Shown one piece after another: positions 23,527 to 30,718 of a DNA stretch of 32,379 nucleotides. The translations under genes were made by a program, and so were the position numbers. Under the pieces are notes generated by a model. It worked only from the letters and a program-made list of their open reading frames with translations, was not told the origin of the DNA and ran no database searches. The stretch lies in NCBI GenBank assembly GCA_943914355.1, contig CALUBS010000025.1, positions 1-32,379 on the forward strand, read 5' to 3'. Numbering within the stretch: the stretch's first letter is position 1; the number at the start of each line of letters is the position of its first letter. The stretch comes from an uncultured Corynebacterium sp. (GTDB lineage Bacteria; Actinomycetota; Actinomycetes; Mycobacteriales; Mycobacteriaceae).

Positions 23527-25569
23527 ATGCAGTTCCGCCGCATCGGCCAGTTGGTGGCCGCGACCACCGTCACCGCCGTCGCTCTCTCCGGCACGCAGGC
23601 CCTAGCGCAGGAGAACATGACCACCATCTCGGTTACCAATATCACTGACTTGCACGGTCACCTGGAAGATGGCCTGAGCGATCCAGCTAAGGCGGGCGAT
23701 GAGATTGGCGTGGCTCGCCTGCAATCGCTTATCAAGCAGGTCAACGAAGGCCAGGAGTTTAACCTCACCTCTTCAGGCGATAACGTGGGCGGTTCTGCAT
23801 TCGTCTCGGCCATCTCGGATGACAAATACACCCTGGAAGCGCTCAATGCCATGGGGATGAAGGTCACCGCGGTGGGCAACCACGAATTCGACAAGGGCAC
23901 CGAGGACCTAACGGACCGTATCGAGCCAGCGTCTGACTATCCCATCCTCGGCGCCAATGTATTAAAAGACGGCAAGCCGCTCTTGGATGCCTCTCATGTG
24001 GAAGAAATCGACGGGGTGAAGGTCGGTTATGTCGGAACCGTTACCCAAAACACCAAGTTCAAGGTGTCTGCGGCAAAGATTCCGGGCGTTACCTTTACCG
24101 ATCCCGTTGAGGCAACGAATAAGGAAGCCACCCGTTTGAAGGAAAGCGGCGAGGCAGACGTCGTGGTCTCCCTCTTCCATGAAGATGCGGAGGAATATGC
24201 AGAAGGCTTCAACAAGGATGTCGATATCCTCTTTGGTGGCGATACCCACCAGACCACCCAGGGAACGGTAGAGCGCGAAGGCGCGTTCCCACTGCAGTGG
24301 GCGCAAGGCTATGAGTACGGCAAGCTGCTTAACGATGCCGATATTACCTACGACAAGGCCTCGGGCAAGGTGAAAAGCATTGAGATCAAGCAGTACGACG
24401 CGACTGCTGCGGCGCAGGTAGAGCCCGATGCAGAAATTGCGGGCATCGTAAAGAAGGCACAAGATGAAGCCGAGGTAGAAGGCTCGAAGAGCGCTGGCAA
24501 AGTCGAAACCGACTTATTCCGCGGTTCCGATGAGGGGCAAAAGCCAGGCTCCAACCGCGGTGTCGAGTCCACCCTGAATAACTTCATTGCGGAAGGGCAG
24601 CGTTATGCCATGAGCAAGCAGGTGGGTGAGGACATCGACCTTGGCGTAATGAATGCCGGCGGAGTGCGCGCCGATTTGCAGGGCGGCGATGTAACGTACA
24701 AGGACATCTATGAGGTCCAGCCGTTTGGTAACTCCGTTATTACTGTGAAGGTCTCCGGCAAAGACTTCATCACCGCACTGGAAAACCAGTGGCAAGGTGA
24801 AAGCAGCCGTCCGCGTCTTGCCATGGGGCTGTCCAATAACGTCCAGGTGGTCTATGACCACAAGGCATCCCACGGCCAGCGCGTCAAGGCGGTGACTGTT
24901 AATGGCGAGCCCCTCGATCCGAATAAGGACTATTCCATCGCGCTTTCTTCCTTCCTTGCTTCCAGCGACAGCGAAAAGGGCGGCGATGGTTACTTTGAAG
25001 CAGGCTCCATCAAGCACAAAAACGATGTGGGATATATGGATGCCCAAGCCATGATCGACTACATCGCGTCCGGCGAGTCCGAGGTTCGCAAGGGACAGGG
25101 CCAAATTGGCGCCCACATCGATGGCGATATTGTCCCGGGCAAAGAAATCACCGTCGAACTGTCCAGCTTGAATTACACCAGTGAGGGCGAGCCAATGGCT
25201 AAGACCGTTACGGTGAAGCTGGGGGATGAGGAAGTATCTGCCGATATCGATAATTCCAAGCAGGAAGGCGATGACCAATTTGGAGAGCGCGGACGTGCGC
25301 AAGTGACGCTTACCGTTCCAGAAGGCCTGACTGGCTCTCAGAACCTAGAAATCACCACCGACGCTGGTACGCAAGCAGTATTGCCCGTAGAATTGGGTGA
25401 CGCCGATGATGCCCCGAAGATACCGCAAGGCTCTTCCTTTGGTGGCGCAGCCCTTGCCATCGTGGCGGCGCTAGCGGCAGGAATCGCCATTATTGGTTTG
25501 AACCCCCAGGTGCTGCCGGCACCACTGCGGGCCATCTTTGATGACCTGCGCAAGACTTTTCACATCTAA
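23527..25569 (+). CDS. Exported, membrane-anchored 5'-nucleotidase/UDP-sugar hydrolase (UshA-like)
   Basis: The 680-residue product has a signal peptide (1-27, ending ALA) and a calcineurin-type metallophosphatase domain. Its metal ligands are visible in TDLHGH (D41, H43), SSGDN, GNHEFDKG, LFHED and GGDTHQ. A 5'-nucleotidase C-terminal domain follows (NAGGVRADLQGGDVTYKD, VQPFGNSV, GGDGYF). A beta-rich region (about 540-635), a transmembrane helix (about 640-662) and a short basic-acidic tail close the protein. It should hydrolyse nucleotides or UDP-sugars at the cell surface so that nucleosides and phosphate can be taken up. AGGAG precedes the ATG, and a strong terminator follows, so it is likely monocistronic. 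Confidence 0.93.
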   Translation: MQFRRIGQLVAATTVTAVALSGTQALAQENMTTISVTNITDLHGHLEDGLSDPAKAGDEIGVARLQSLIKQVNEGQEFNLTSSGDNVGGSAFVSAISDDKYTLEALNAMGMKVTAVGNHEFDKGTEDLTDRIEPASDYPILGANVLKDGKPLLDASHVEEIDGVKVGYVGTVTQNTKFKVSAAKIPGVTFTDPVEATNKEATRLKESGEADVVVSLFHEDAEEYAEGFNKDVDILFGGDTHQTTQGTVEREGAFPLQWAQGYEYGKLLNDADITYDKASGKVKSIEIKQYDATAAAQVEPDAEIAGIVKKAQDEAEVEGSKSAGKVETDLFRGSDEGQKPGSNRGVESTLNNFIAEGQRYAMSKQVGEDIDLGVMNAGGVRADLQGGDVTYKDIYEVQPFGNSVITVKVSGKDFITALENQWQGESSRPRLAMGLSNNVQVVYDHKASHGQRVKAVTVNGEPLDPNKDYSIALSSFLASSDSEKGGDGYFEAGSIKHKNDVGYMDAQAMIDYIASGESEVRKGQGQIGAHIDGDIVPGKEITVELSSLNYTSEGEPMAKTVTVKLGDEEVSADIDNSKQEGDDQFGERGRAQVTLTVPEGLTGSQNLEITTDAGTQAVLPVELGDADDAPKIPQGSSFGGAALAIVAALAAGIAIIGLNPQVLPAPLRAIFDDLRKTFHI

Positions 25570-25600
25570 TTAGCGATCCAATTCCTGCGGATACGCGAAA

Positions 25601-25640
25601 AGCGCTTTTCCTCGCTTAAAGAGGAAAAGCGCTAATTTTT
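25601..25640 (+). terminator. Rho-independent terminator of the 5'-nucleotidase gene
   Basis: A perfect 13-bp stem AGCGCTTTTCCTC/GAGGAAAAGCGCT (25601-25613 with 25621-25633) has loop GCTTAAA and is followed by AA and T25636-T25640. It begins 31 bases after the stop codon. Confidence 0.95.
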
Positions 25641-25677
25641 CTGTGCTGTGTCTTGCATCCTAGTAACCTCAAAAGCC

Positions 25678-26250
25678 GTGGATATCTTTGAACGGTTTTT
25701 ACGCGAGGCTACTTTTCAACTAGGAATCGAGCTACATCGAGTTCCTGTTGTTATGTTGTCTACATTAGGCATCTATCTTGCCTTTATGGTCTTGGTAAAG
25801 CTCTTTGGTTCTCGCGTACTGACTTCCATGACTGCCTCTGACGCGATCATCATCATTATGTTCGGTGCTGTTGCCGGGCGAGTGATCATTGGTGTTCCAC
25901 CCACATTAGCGGCGGGTGTTATCGGGCTGACCACGCTGATGGCCCTGGAAGCTGCATTCGGTACCATCCGCAAGGTGGTGAAGTGGACGCGATTTTTGGA
26001 TCGCCGCCCTGTTCTCATCGTCTTTCAGGGCGAGATGATTGACGATAATCTCACCGTGTCTCACATCACTCGCTCTGACGTGTATTCCGCTGTGCGAAAG
26101 GCTGGTTTAGCCCGCATGGAAGACGTTCAGATTATGGTTTTAGAGCCCACCGGGCACATATCTGTCATCAAGAATGGTCAGGACATAGACCCAGATATCT
26201 TTAATGACCTCGTTGGCTCTGGGTATATCAAACAGGCCAAAGAGTCTTAA
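25678..26250 (+). CDS. DUF421 family membrane protein (YetF-like)
   Basis: The 190-residue product has three hydrophobic helices in its first 95 residues, KLFGSRVLTSMTASDAIIIIM (the DUF421 equivalent of the conserved GKR...L.PFD region), then a cytoplasmic alpha/beta domain (RRPVLIVFQGEM, ITRSDVYSAVRKAGLARMEDVQIMVLEPTGHISVI). The biochemical function of DUF421 proteins is unknown; relatives are linked to spore or stress membranes in other bacteria. The start is uncertain: GTG 25678 gives a normal N-terminus, GTG 25648 would add ten residues but begins eight bases after the upstream T-run, and neither has a ribosome site, so a leaderless mRNA is possible. Confidence 0.85.
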   Translation: MDIFERFLREATFQLGIELHRVPVVMLSTLGIYLAFMVLVKLFGSRVLTSMTASDAIIIIMFGAVAGRVIIGVPPTLAAGVIGLTTLMALEAAFGTIRKVVKWTRFLDRRPVLIVFQGEMIDDNLTVSHITRSDVYSAVRKAGLARMEDVQIMVLEPTGHISVIKNGQDIDPDIFNDLVGSGYIKQAKES

Positions 26251-26293
26251 AGATTTGATAGAGGGGGGAGAACATCAGAACGACCTTCCGTAC

Positions 26294-26327
26294 AACCGCC
26301 GTGCAGTTCAATAAGAGCACGGCGGTT
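26294..26327. terminator. Shared hairpin between convergent genes
   Basis: AACCGCCGTGC (26294-26304) pairs perfectly with GCACGGCGGTT (26317-26327) around a 12-base loop. It lies between the DUF421 gene (ends 26250) and the convergent small-protein gene (ends 26353). Neither side has a T-run, so it would be a U-less bidirectional terminator. Confidence 0.65.
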
Positions 26328-26352
26328 AAGCACTCTCAAGGCGCGTTAGCGT

Positions 26353-26700
26353 TTAGAAAGGAAGTTTGAAGTTCTTTAGAAGGTCATCGATGTTGATGTA
26401 CTTATTGGCGAAAGCGAAGAGAGTACCCAGTGCACCGACAGCAGCAGTAATAACTTCGATCCAGGCCTTGATGGACTCAGGATTCGCGTCCTTGGAAGAC
26501 AAGTCTTGCGTTTTCTTGGCGTCGTTTTGCTTGTTTGCGTCCGAATCAATCTTCTGGCTAGGAGTGCCGGTGGAGGTGGTAGAAGAGATCTGAGCGGCGG
26601 TATCCGCATTCTCCGCGGCAGTGGCCACGGTGGTGCCAGCGAGAGTAACGGAAAGGGCGGTTGCGCCGGCGAGGAAGGCCTTGCGGGAGAAAAGCTTCAT
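26353..26700 (-). CDS. Small secreted protein of unknown function with C-terminal hydrophobic helix
   Basis: I do not recognise this 115-residue protein. It has a signal peptide (1-28; SRKAFLAG near the start resembles a twin-arginine motif with R-K in place of R-R), a disordered Thr/Ser/Asp/Lys/Asn/Gln-rich linker (30-73) and a C-terminal segment (74-115). The C-terminal segment has one hydrophobic helix of about 20 residues (WIEVITAAVGALGTLFAFAN) and ends in an amphipathic stretch closing with KLPF. There is no Cys. AGGAAA lies five bases before ATG 26700, and coding bias and a clean signal peptide support a real gene. The layout fits a surface-associated or pore-forming peptide, like the small corynebacterial outer-membrane porins or a bacteriocin-like product, but that is inference. 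Confidence 0.75.
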   Translation of the reverse strand: MKLFSRKAFLAGATALSVTLAGTTVATAAENADTAAQISSTTSTGTPSQKIDSDANKQNDAKKTQDLSSKDANPESIKAWIEVITAAVGALGTLFAFANKYINIDDLLKNFKLPF

Positions 26701-26739
26701 TGTGTTTCCTATCAAGCTTGTGGTGTTCAAATTTTTTAG

Positions 26740-26767
26740 ATATTAGACGGCTTCGTAGCTGTCCGAA
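26740..26767 (-). promoter_or_regulatory. Promoter candidate for the small secreted protein
   Basis: Reading the minus strand, TTCGGA (26762-26767) is followed after 16 bases by TAATAT (26740-26745). The leader to ATG 26700 would be about 33 bases and contains AGGAAA. The -35 is weak; the -10 is good and lies in an AT-rich patch. Confidence 0.4.
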
Positions 26768-26924
26768 TTACCCCAAGCTGAGTTTAATAAAAAACATTAT
26801 CAATAAGGAATAGGGGTGTTTTGAGGGGGTGATTAATGCAGATGGTGTGAATGGGAAGGATGTGCTTTCTGGAGTTAAGTGCAGGTAGGAGGGCATTCAA
26901 GGCAAAGCATCGGATATGAAAATG

Positions 26925-26967
26925 CCCCAGCGCCACGCCACGATTTAGTTCGTGCATTGCGCTGGGG
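26925..26967 (-). terminator. Distal hairpin downstream of ppiB
   Basis: CCCCAGCGC (26925-26933) pairs perfectly with GCGCTGGGG (26959-26967); inside, CACGA/TCGTG (26939-26943 with 26950-26954) can pair as well. On the minus strand it is followed by CATTTTC, so it may be the main terminator of the ppiB transcript. Confidence 0.6.
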
Positions 26968-26991
26968 TGAGGCAAATGTAGGGGGAGGGGA

Positions 26992-27013
26992 GGCATCGGC
27001 AAGCGCCGATGCC
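26992..27013 (-). terminator. Proximal hairpin downstream of ppiB
   Basis: GGCATCGGC (26992-27000) pairs perfectly with GCCGATGCC (27005-27013), with a 4-base loop. It lies five bases after the ppiB stop on the minus strand and is followed there by TCCCCTCCCCC, a pyrimidine tract made of C instead of U. Confidence 0.6.
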
Positions 27014-27018
27014 GCAGA

Positions 27019-27903
27019 CTAGGCCTTTACCGTAGCCTTTTTGATCTTTACCTCTTCTGCAGGTTTGCCGTCTTCTTGGCCGCCTGGGAGACCGCCCTGC
27101 TCGCCGGTGTCTACGCCGGCCTCGGCAATCTTGTCTAGGGTCTTGAGGCCATCTTCGGTGATGGTGCCAAAGTAGGTGTAGTTAGGAGGCAACTCCGAGT
27201 CGTCGTAGTTAAGGAAGAACTGGGAGCCGTTGGTATCCGGACCGCTATTGGCCATAGCGACGGAACCGCGGGGGTAGACAACTGGGTTCTGCAAGTCCTC
27301 GTCATCAGTTTCATCGGTGGGGTATTCATTAGCAAAGCTGAAACCTGGGCCGCCGGTACCGGAACCGGTGGGATCGCCGCACTGGAGCACATTCAAGCCA
27401 CCAGAGGTCATGCGGTGGCAGACGGTGTCATCGTAGAAGCCGGAGTCAGCCAGTTCCGAAATGGCGTGGGTGGTACAAGGCGCGGTGGCACGATCTAGGT
27501 TCATCTCGATCGGGCCCTGGGTGGTATCGAAGGATACGGTGACAGTGCCCTCGGTGGAAATACCCTTGCCGTCGGGTTTCTTGGCACCGTGGCCATCCTG
27601 CCCATTGTCCTTGTACTCGCACTGGACGGTTGCCGGCAGGGCTTCCGCGCGCTTGCCGCTCAAGGGCTCTGCCTTGGGGGCTTCCTGCGTGGTCTGTGCT
27701 TCCGAGGTATCTTCCGCCTGGATTTCGCCCTCAGAGCCATCGCGGGTGGAGAGGAAGTAAATTCCTCCGGCGATGCCGAGGATGACGACGAGCGAGGCTA
27801 CGGCGACACCAAAAGGACGAGTCTTTTGTTTGCGGTCACGGGACTTTAGCTCGCGGTCGAGCTTGTGCATCGCGTCTTCTCCGCGCTTTTTATTATCTGG
27901 CAC
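27019..27903 (-). CDS. ppiB: Membrane-anchored cyclophilin-type peptidyl-prolyl isomerase
   Basis: The 294-residue product has a basic Lys/Arg-rich N-terminus, a transmembrane helix (about 33-51), an acidic linker and a cyclophilin domain (about 118-294). Typical cyclophilin segments are SELADSGFYDDTVCHRM, LQCGDPTGSGTGGPGFSFANE, GSVAMANSGPDTNGSQFF and YTYFGTI. The sequence is close to the mycobacterial protein in the same locus (Rv2582, named ppiB). It should act on the outer membrane face to help fold exported proteins. The start is GTG 27903 with AGAAAGG upstream; an internal ATG (residue 12) is possible. It is divergent from tpx. Confidence 0.93.
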   Translation of the reverse strand: MPDNKKRGEDAMHKLDRELKSRDRKQKTRPFGVAVASLVVILGIAGGIYFLSTRDGSEGEIQAEDTSEAQTTQEAPKAEPLSGKRAEALPATVQCEYKDNGQDGHGAKKPDGKGISTEGTVTVSFDTTQGPIEMNLDRATAPCTTHAISELADSGFYDDTVCHRMTSGGLNVLQCGDPTGSGTGGPGFSFANEYPTDETDDEDLQNPVVYPRGSVAMANSGPDTNGSQFFLNYDDSELPPNYTYFGTITEDGLKTLDKIAEAGVDTGEQGGLPGGQEDGKPAEEVKIKKATVKA

Positions 27904-27924
27904 CGTGGGACAACCTTTCTAGCT

Positions 27925-27930
27925 ATTATC
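27925..27930 (-). promoter_or_regulatory. Possible -10 element for ppiB
   Basis: GATAAT on the minus strand lies 21 bases before GTG 27903, leaving a short leader that includes AGAAAGG. No matching -35 was found in the 156-base divergent region shared with tpx. Confidence 0.4.
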
Positions 27931-28059
27931 GGTGACGTGTCTCAACTAGGACGATTTTAGCGGCTTTGCGGACGTGGGGCTGACTTGGCTCGGGGATTGG
28001 CATCAGCAAAAAGCGGTGAGCTATAGCGGGGAAGCAAAAGTATCAGTACGCTCGGGGCC

Positions 28060-28557
28060 ATGGCTGAAGTTAAATTTTCTGACGAACCTACCCAAACCGC
28101 TGGTGAACTTCCCGCAGTAGGGGAATCCATCCCAGAGTTCACCCTCGTTGGCACCGACCTTTCTGAGGTCACCAATAAGGATTTCGAGGGCAAGCGCCTC
28201 GTTATCTCGATTTTCCCTTCCATCGATACCGGCGTGTGCCAGCAGCAGCTGCGCACCTTTAACGAGAAGGCTGCGGGCCTAGACAACACCGTTGTCTTGT
28301 CTGTCTCCCGCGACCTTCCCTTCGCGCTGGATCGTTTCTGTGCCGCAGAGGGCATTGAAAATGTGGACACCGCTTCCGATTTCCGCTCCGATTTTGGCGA
28401 GAAGTTCGGCGTGACCTTGCAAGGCTCCCCACTCAAGGGCCTATTGGCACGCTCCGTTGTAGTCACCGACGCTGACCACAAGGTCATTTACAACGAGTTG
28501 GTGCCGGAGGTAACCACTGAGCCGGACTACGACAAGGCTCTTGCAGCCCTGCAATAA
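28060..28557 (+). CDS. tpx: Thiol peroxidase (atypical 2-Cys peroxiredoxin)
   Basis: The 165-residue cytoplasmic enzyme reduces hydrogen peroxide and organic peroxides using thioredoxin. The peroxidatic Cys60 is in [15 protein letters not shown] and the resolving Cys94 in DRFCAAEGI, with the 33-residue interval typical of Tpx. Length and ends match the family. A ribosome site is poor (GGGG two bases from the ATG), and TACGCT at 28047-28052 ends seven bases before the ATG, so a leaderless transcript is possible. A very strong terminator follows. Confidence 0.96.
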   Translation: MAEVKFSDEPTQTAGELPAVGESIPEFTLVGTDLSEVTNKDFEGKRLVISIFPSIDTGVCQQQLRTFNEKAAGLDNTVVLSVSRDLPFALDRFCAAEGIENVDTASDFRSDFGEKFGVTLQGSPLKGLLARSVVVTDADHKVIYNELVPEVTTEPDYDKALAALQ

Positions 28558-28587
28558 AGCTTTAAGCTGGCAGGATCTTTAAATCCA

Positions 28588-28646
28588 GCACCCAGCCTTT
28601 CCCCATAACCCACCGTGGTTGTGGGCGCGAAGGCTGGGTGCTTTTT
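28588..28646 (+). terminator. Two-tier rho-independent terminator after tpx
   Basis: The outer stem GCACCCAGCCTT/AAGGCTGGGTGC (28588-28599 with 28630-28641, 12 bp) encloses a second stem CCCATAACC/GGTTGTGGG (28602-28610 with 28617-28625) with loop CACCGT. T28642-T28646 follows. It begins about 30 bases after the tpx stop. Confidence 0.95.
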
Positions 28647-28712
28647 GCATGCTTGCGCGGCCTTGGATCAAGAAGGCTGATGCGTGCGGGGTGCTCAAGG
28701 GGCGGTTCTCGT

Positions 28713-28718
28713 TAGACT
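28713..28718 (+). promoter_or_regulatory. -10 element for leaderless transcription of the MBL gene
   Basis: TAGACT ends six bases before ATG 28725, so transcription should begin at or beside the A of the ATG. There is no purine-rich ribosome site (TTGAGCC precedes the ATG). A -35 is not obvious. Confidence 0.5.
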
Positions 28719-28724
28719 TGAGCC

Positions 28725-29360
28725 ATGGACGTTCAAGGATTTACTGCAGGCTCATTTCGCACAAATACCTATATCGTGGCGGAGGGAAAGCGCGCTTTCA
28801 TCGTGGATCCGGGCATGGATTCCATGTCACAGGTTCTATCTTACAACTATGACTATGAAGCCATCGTGCTCACGCACGGGCACATTGACCACACCCGCGA
28901 GGCCGGGGACTTGGCACAAAAGCTCGATATCCCCGTTTATATTCATCCCGCAGATAGGTTCATGTTGGATTCTGGGGAGGGCGTCTCTGCCCAGGTACAG
29001 GAGCTATTCCAAGCCTCGAGCATGGTACCCATTGCCAATCTCCGCGAACTCCACGGTGGGGAAGAACTGGAGCTAATCGGGAATACATTTACCCTCCATC
29101 ACGCCCCTGGGCATTCGCCGGGGTGCGTATTGATCATTTCGGATACTTTTGCCCTTACCGGTGACGTACTTTTTGCCGGGGGAATGGGGCGCGTCGATCT
29201 TCCGGATTCTAATCCACAGGCCATGCTTGATTCATTGGCGGGCCCGGTGTGGGATTTAGACGATGAGCTGGACATTCTTCCCGGCCACGGCCCAACCTCG
29301 ACCATGCGTGAGGAGAGGGCGACCAACCCATTCCTGCGAAAATCCCATGGGGTACTCTAG
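28725..29360 (+). CDS. Metallo-beta-lactamase-fold hydrolase (glyoxalase II-like)
   Basis: The 211-residue protein has the complete MBL metal site: THGHIDH (H51, H53, D55, H56), H130 in APGHSPG, D147 in TGDVLF and H188 in LPGHGP. It is of the short glyoxalase II-like group, whose thioester substrates are mostly unknown, so no specific substrate is claimed. In Corynebacteriales such a gene regularly precedes hisS, and hisS starts about five bases after its stop, indicating one operon. It appears to be transcribed without a leader. Confidence 0.9.
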   Translation: MDVQGFTAGSFRTNTYIVAEGKRAFIVDPGMDSMSQVLSYNYDYEAIVLTHGHIDHTREAGDLAQKLDIPVYIHPADRFMLDSGEGVSAQVQELFQASSMVPIANLRELHGGEELELIGNTFTLHHAPGHSPGCVLIISDTFALTGDVLFAGGMGRVDLPDSNPQAMLDSLAGPVWDLDDELDILPGHGPTSTMREERATNPFLRKSHGVL

Positions 29361-29365
29361 TGACC

Positions 29366-30649
29366 ATGAGTGAAGAGAAGCGGTTCCAGGCATTGTCCGC
29401 ACCGAAGGGTGTGCCAGATTATTACCCACCAGAGTCTGCGACTTTTTATAAGGTCCGCCAGACCATGGTGGAACAGGCGCATCTTTCCGGCTTTCAGCAC
29501 ATTGAATTGCCCATTTTTGAAGATACCGCGCTCTTTGCCCGCGGCGTGGGCGAATCTACCGACGTGGTCTCCAAAGAGATGTACACTTTTGCAGATCGCG
29601 GCGATCGCTCTGTGACCTTGCGCCCGGAGGGAACTGCGGGCGTTATGCGCTCGGTCATCCAACATAATTTGGATCGCGGTCAGCTGCCGGTAAAGCTGAA
29701 CTACAGTGGGCCGTTCTTCCGCTATGAGCGCCCGCAGGCGGGGCGCTACCGCCAGCTTCAGCAAGTTGGCGTGGAAGCTATTGGCGTTGACGATCCAGCA
29801 CTTGATGCTGAGGTCATCGCACTGGCGGATCGCTCCTACAGAGCCCTGGGGCTGAGCGGGTTCCGCCTGGAATTGACCAGCTTGGGCGACCGGAATTGTC
29901 GGCCCGCCTACCGCGAAAAGCTGCAGGAATTCCTGTTCAAGCTGGACCTTGATGAGGAAACCCGCCGCCGCGCGGAGATCAACCCCTTGCGTGTCTTAGA
30001 CGATAAGCGCCCGGAAATGCAGGAGCAGCTTGCCGATGCCCCATTGATGCTCGATTACCTCGATGCCGAGTGCCGCGAGCACTTTGAGACCGTAACCGGC
30101 ATGCTGGAGGATATGGGCGTGGCATACGAAATCAACCCCCGTATGGTGCGCGGCTTGGACTACTACACCAAGACTTGCTTTGAATTCGTCCACGATGGCC
30201 TGGGTGCGCAATCCGGTATTGGCGGCGGCGGCCGCTACGACGGCCTGATGGCGCAGCTGGGCGGACAGGATCTTTCGGGCATCGGCTATGGCCTCGGCGT
30301 TGACCGCGCTATCCTCGCCCTAGAAGCGGAGGGAATCACTCTGGAAGGCAGTGATTCCCGCGTGGATGTCTACGGCATTGCCTTGGGTACAGCGGCCAAG
30401 CGCCGCATGACTGGGATCATCAATGACCTGCGTAAGGCGGGAATCGCTGCGGATATGTCCTTTGGTGATCGCGGCCTCAAGGGCGCGATGAAGGGCGCTG
30501 ACCGCGCGGGCGCGCGCTTTGCACTGGTGCTGGGAGATCAAGAACTAGAAAACGGCACCGTTGCGGTGAAGGACTTGGCGGCCCACGAGCAACGCGATGT
30601 TGAGCTATCGCAGCTGGTTGCCATTTTAGGACGGGATCTAGAAAGCTAA
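29366..30649 (+). CDS. hisS: Histidyl-tRNA synthetase
   Basis: The 427-residue class II synthetase charges tRNA-His. Visible segments are [14 protein letters not shown], motif 2 with RPEGTAG and [14 protein letters not shown], the two HisRS signatures ([11 protein letters not shown] and [11 protein letters not shown]), motif 3 ([11 protein letters not shown]) and an anticodon-binding domain (about 330-427). ATG 29366 gives the family's usual N-terminus ([15 protein letters not shown]). GTG 29360, overlapping the MBL stop, would add two residues and has slightly better spacing from GGGG. A long terminator closes the operon. Confidence 0.97.
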   Translation: MSEEKRFQALSAPKGVPDYYPPESATFYKVRQTMVEQAHLSGFQHIELPIFEDTALFARGVGESTDVVSKEMYTFADRGDRSVTLRPEGTAGVMRSVIQHNLDRGQLPVKLNYSGPFFRYERPQAGRYRQLQQVGVEAIGVDDPALDAEVIALADRSYRALGLSGFRLELTSLGDRNCRPAYREKLQEFLFKLDLDEETRRRAEINPLRVLDDKRPEMQEQLADAPLMLDYLDAECREHFETVTGMLEDMGVAYEINPRMVRGLDYYTKTCFEFVHDGLGAQSGIGGGGRYDGLMAQLGGQDLSGIGYGLGVDRAILALEAEGITLEGSDSRVDVYGIALGTAAKRRMTGIINDLRKAGIAADMSFGDRGLKGAMKGADRAGARFALVLGDQELENGTVAVKDLAAHEQRDVELSQLVAILGRDLES

Positions 30650-30660
30650 ACGCAGGAGTA

Positions 30661-30702
30661 AAAAAAGGGGGGCACCGAGTAAATTCGGTGCCCCCCTTTT
30701 TT
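30661..30702. terminator. Bidirectional rho-independent terminator between hisS and sdaA
   Basis: An 18-bp perfect stem, A6-GGGGGGCACCGA (30661-30678) with TCGGTGCCCCCC-T6 (30685-30702), has loop GTAAAT. The A-run and T-run make it work in both directions: it serves hisS on the plus strand and sdaA, whose stop is at 30719, on the minus strand. Confidence 0.96.
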
Positions 30703-30718
30703 GTGTGCTTTTAACTGA

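Larger units (their letters stand above)
26768..27018. other. Gene-poor spacer with two hairpins
   Basis: This part of the 318-base gap between the small secreted gene and ppiB has no supportable gene. Its left part is AT-rich (TTTAATAAAAAACATTATCAATAAGG) and its right part holds two strong hairpins described separately. An open frame on the minus strand at 26784-27002 is His/Leu/Pro-rich without a ribosome site and covers the hairpins; it is not accepted as coding. Confidence 0.5.

Noticed and set aside
24514..25302. 262-codon open frame on the minus strand inside the 5'-nucleotidase gene
   Set aside because: Antisense shadow of a gene with complete metal-site motifs; the translation is Ile/His/Val-rich low-information sequence.
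26784..27002. 72-codon minus-strand frame in the gap before ppiB
   Set aside because: His/Leu/Pro-rich translation, no ribosome site, and it spans two strong hairpins that look like terminators.
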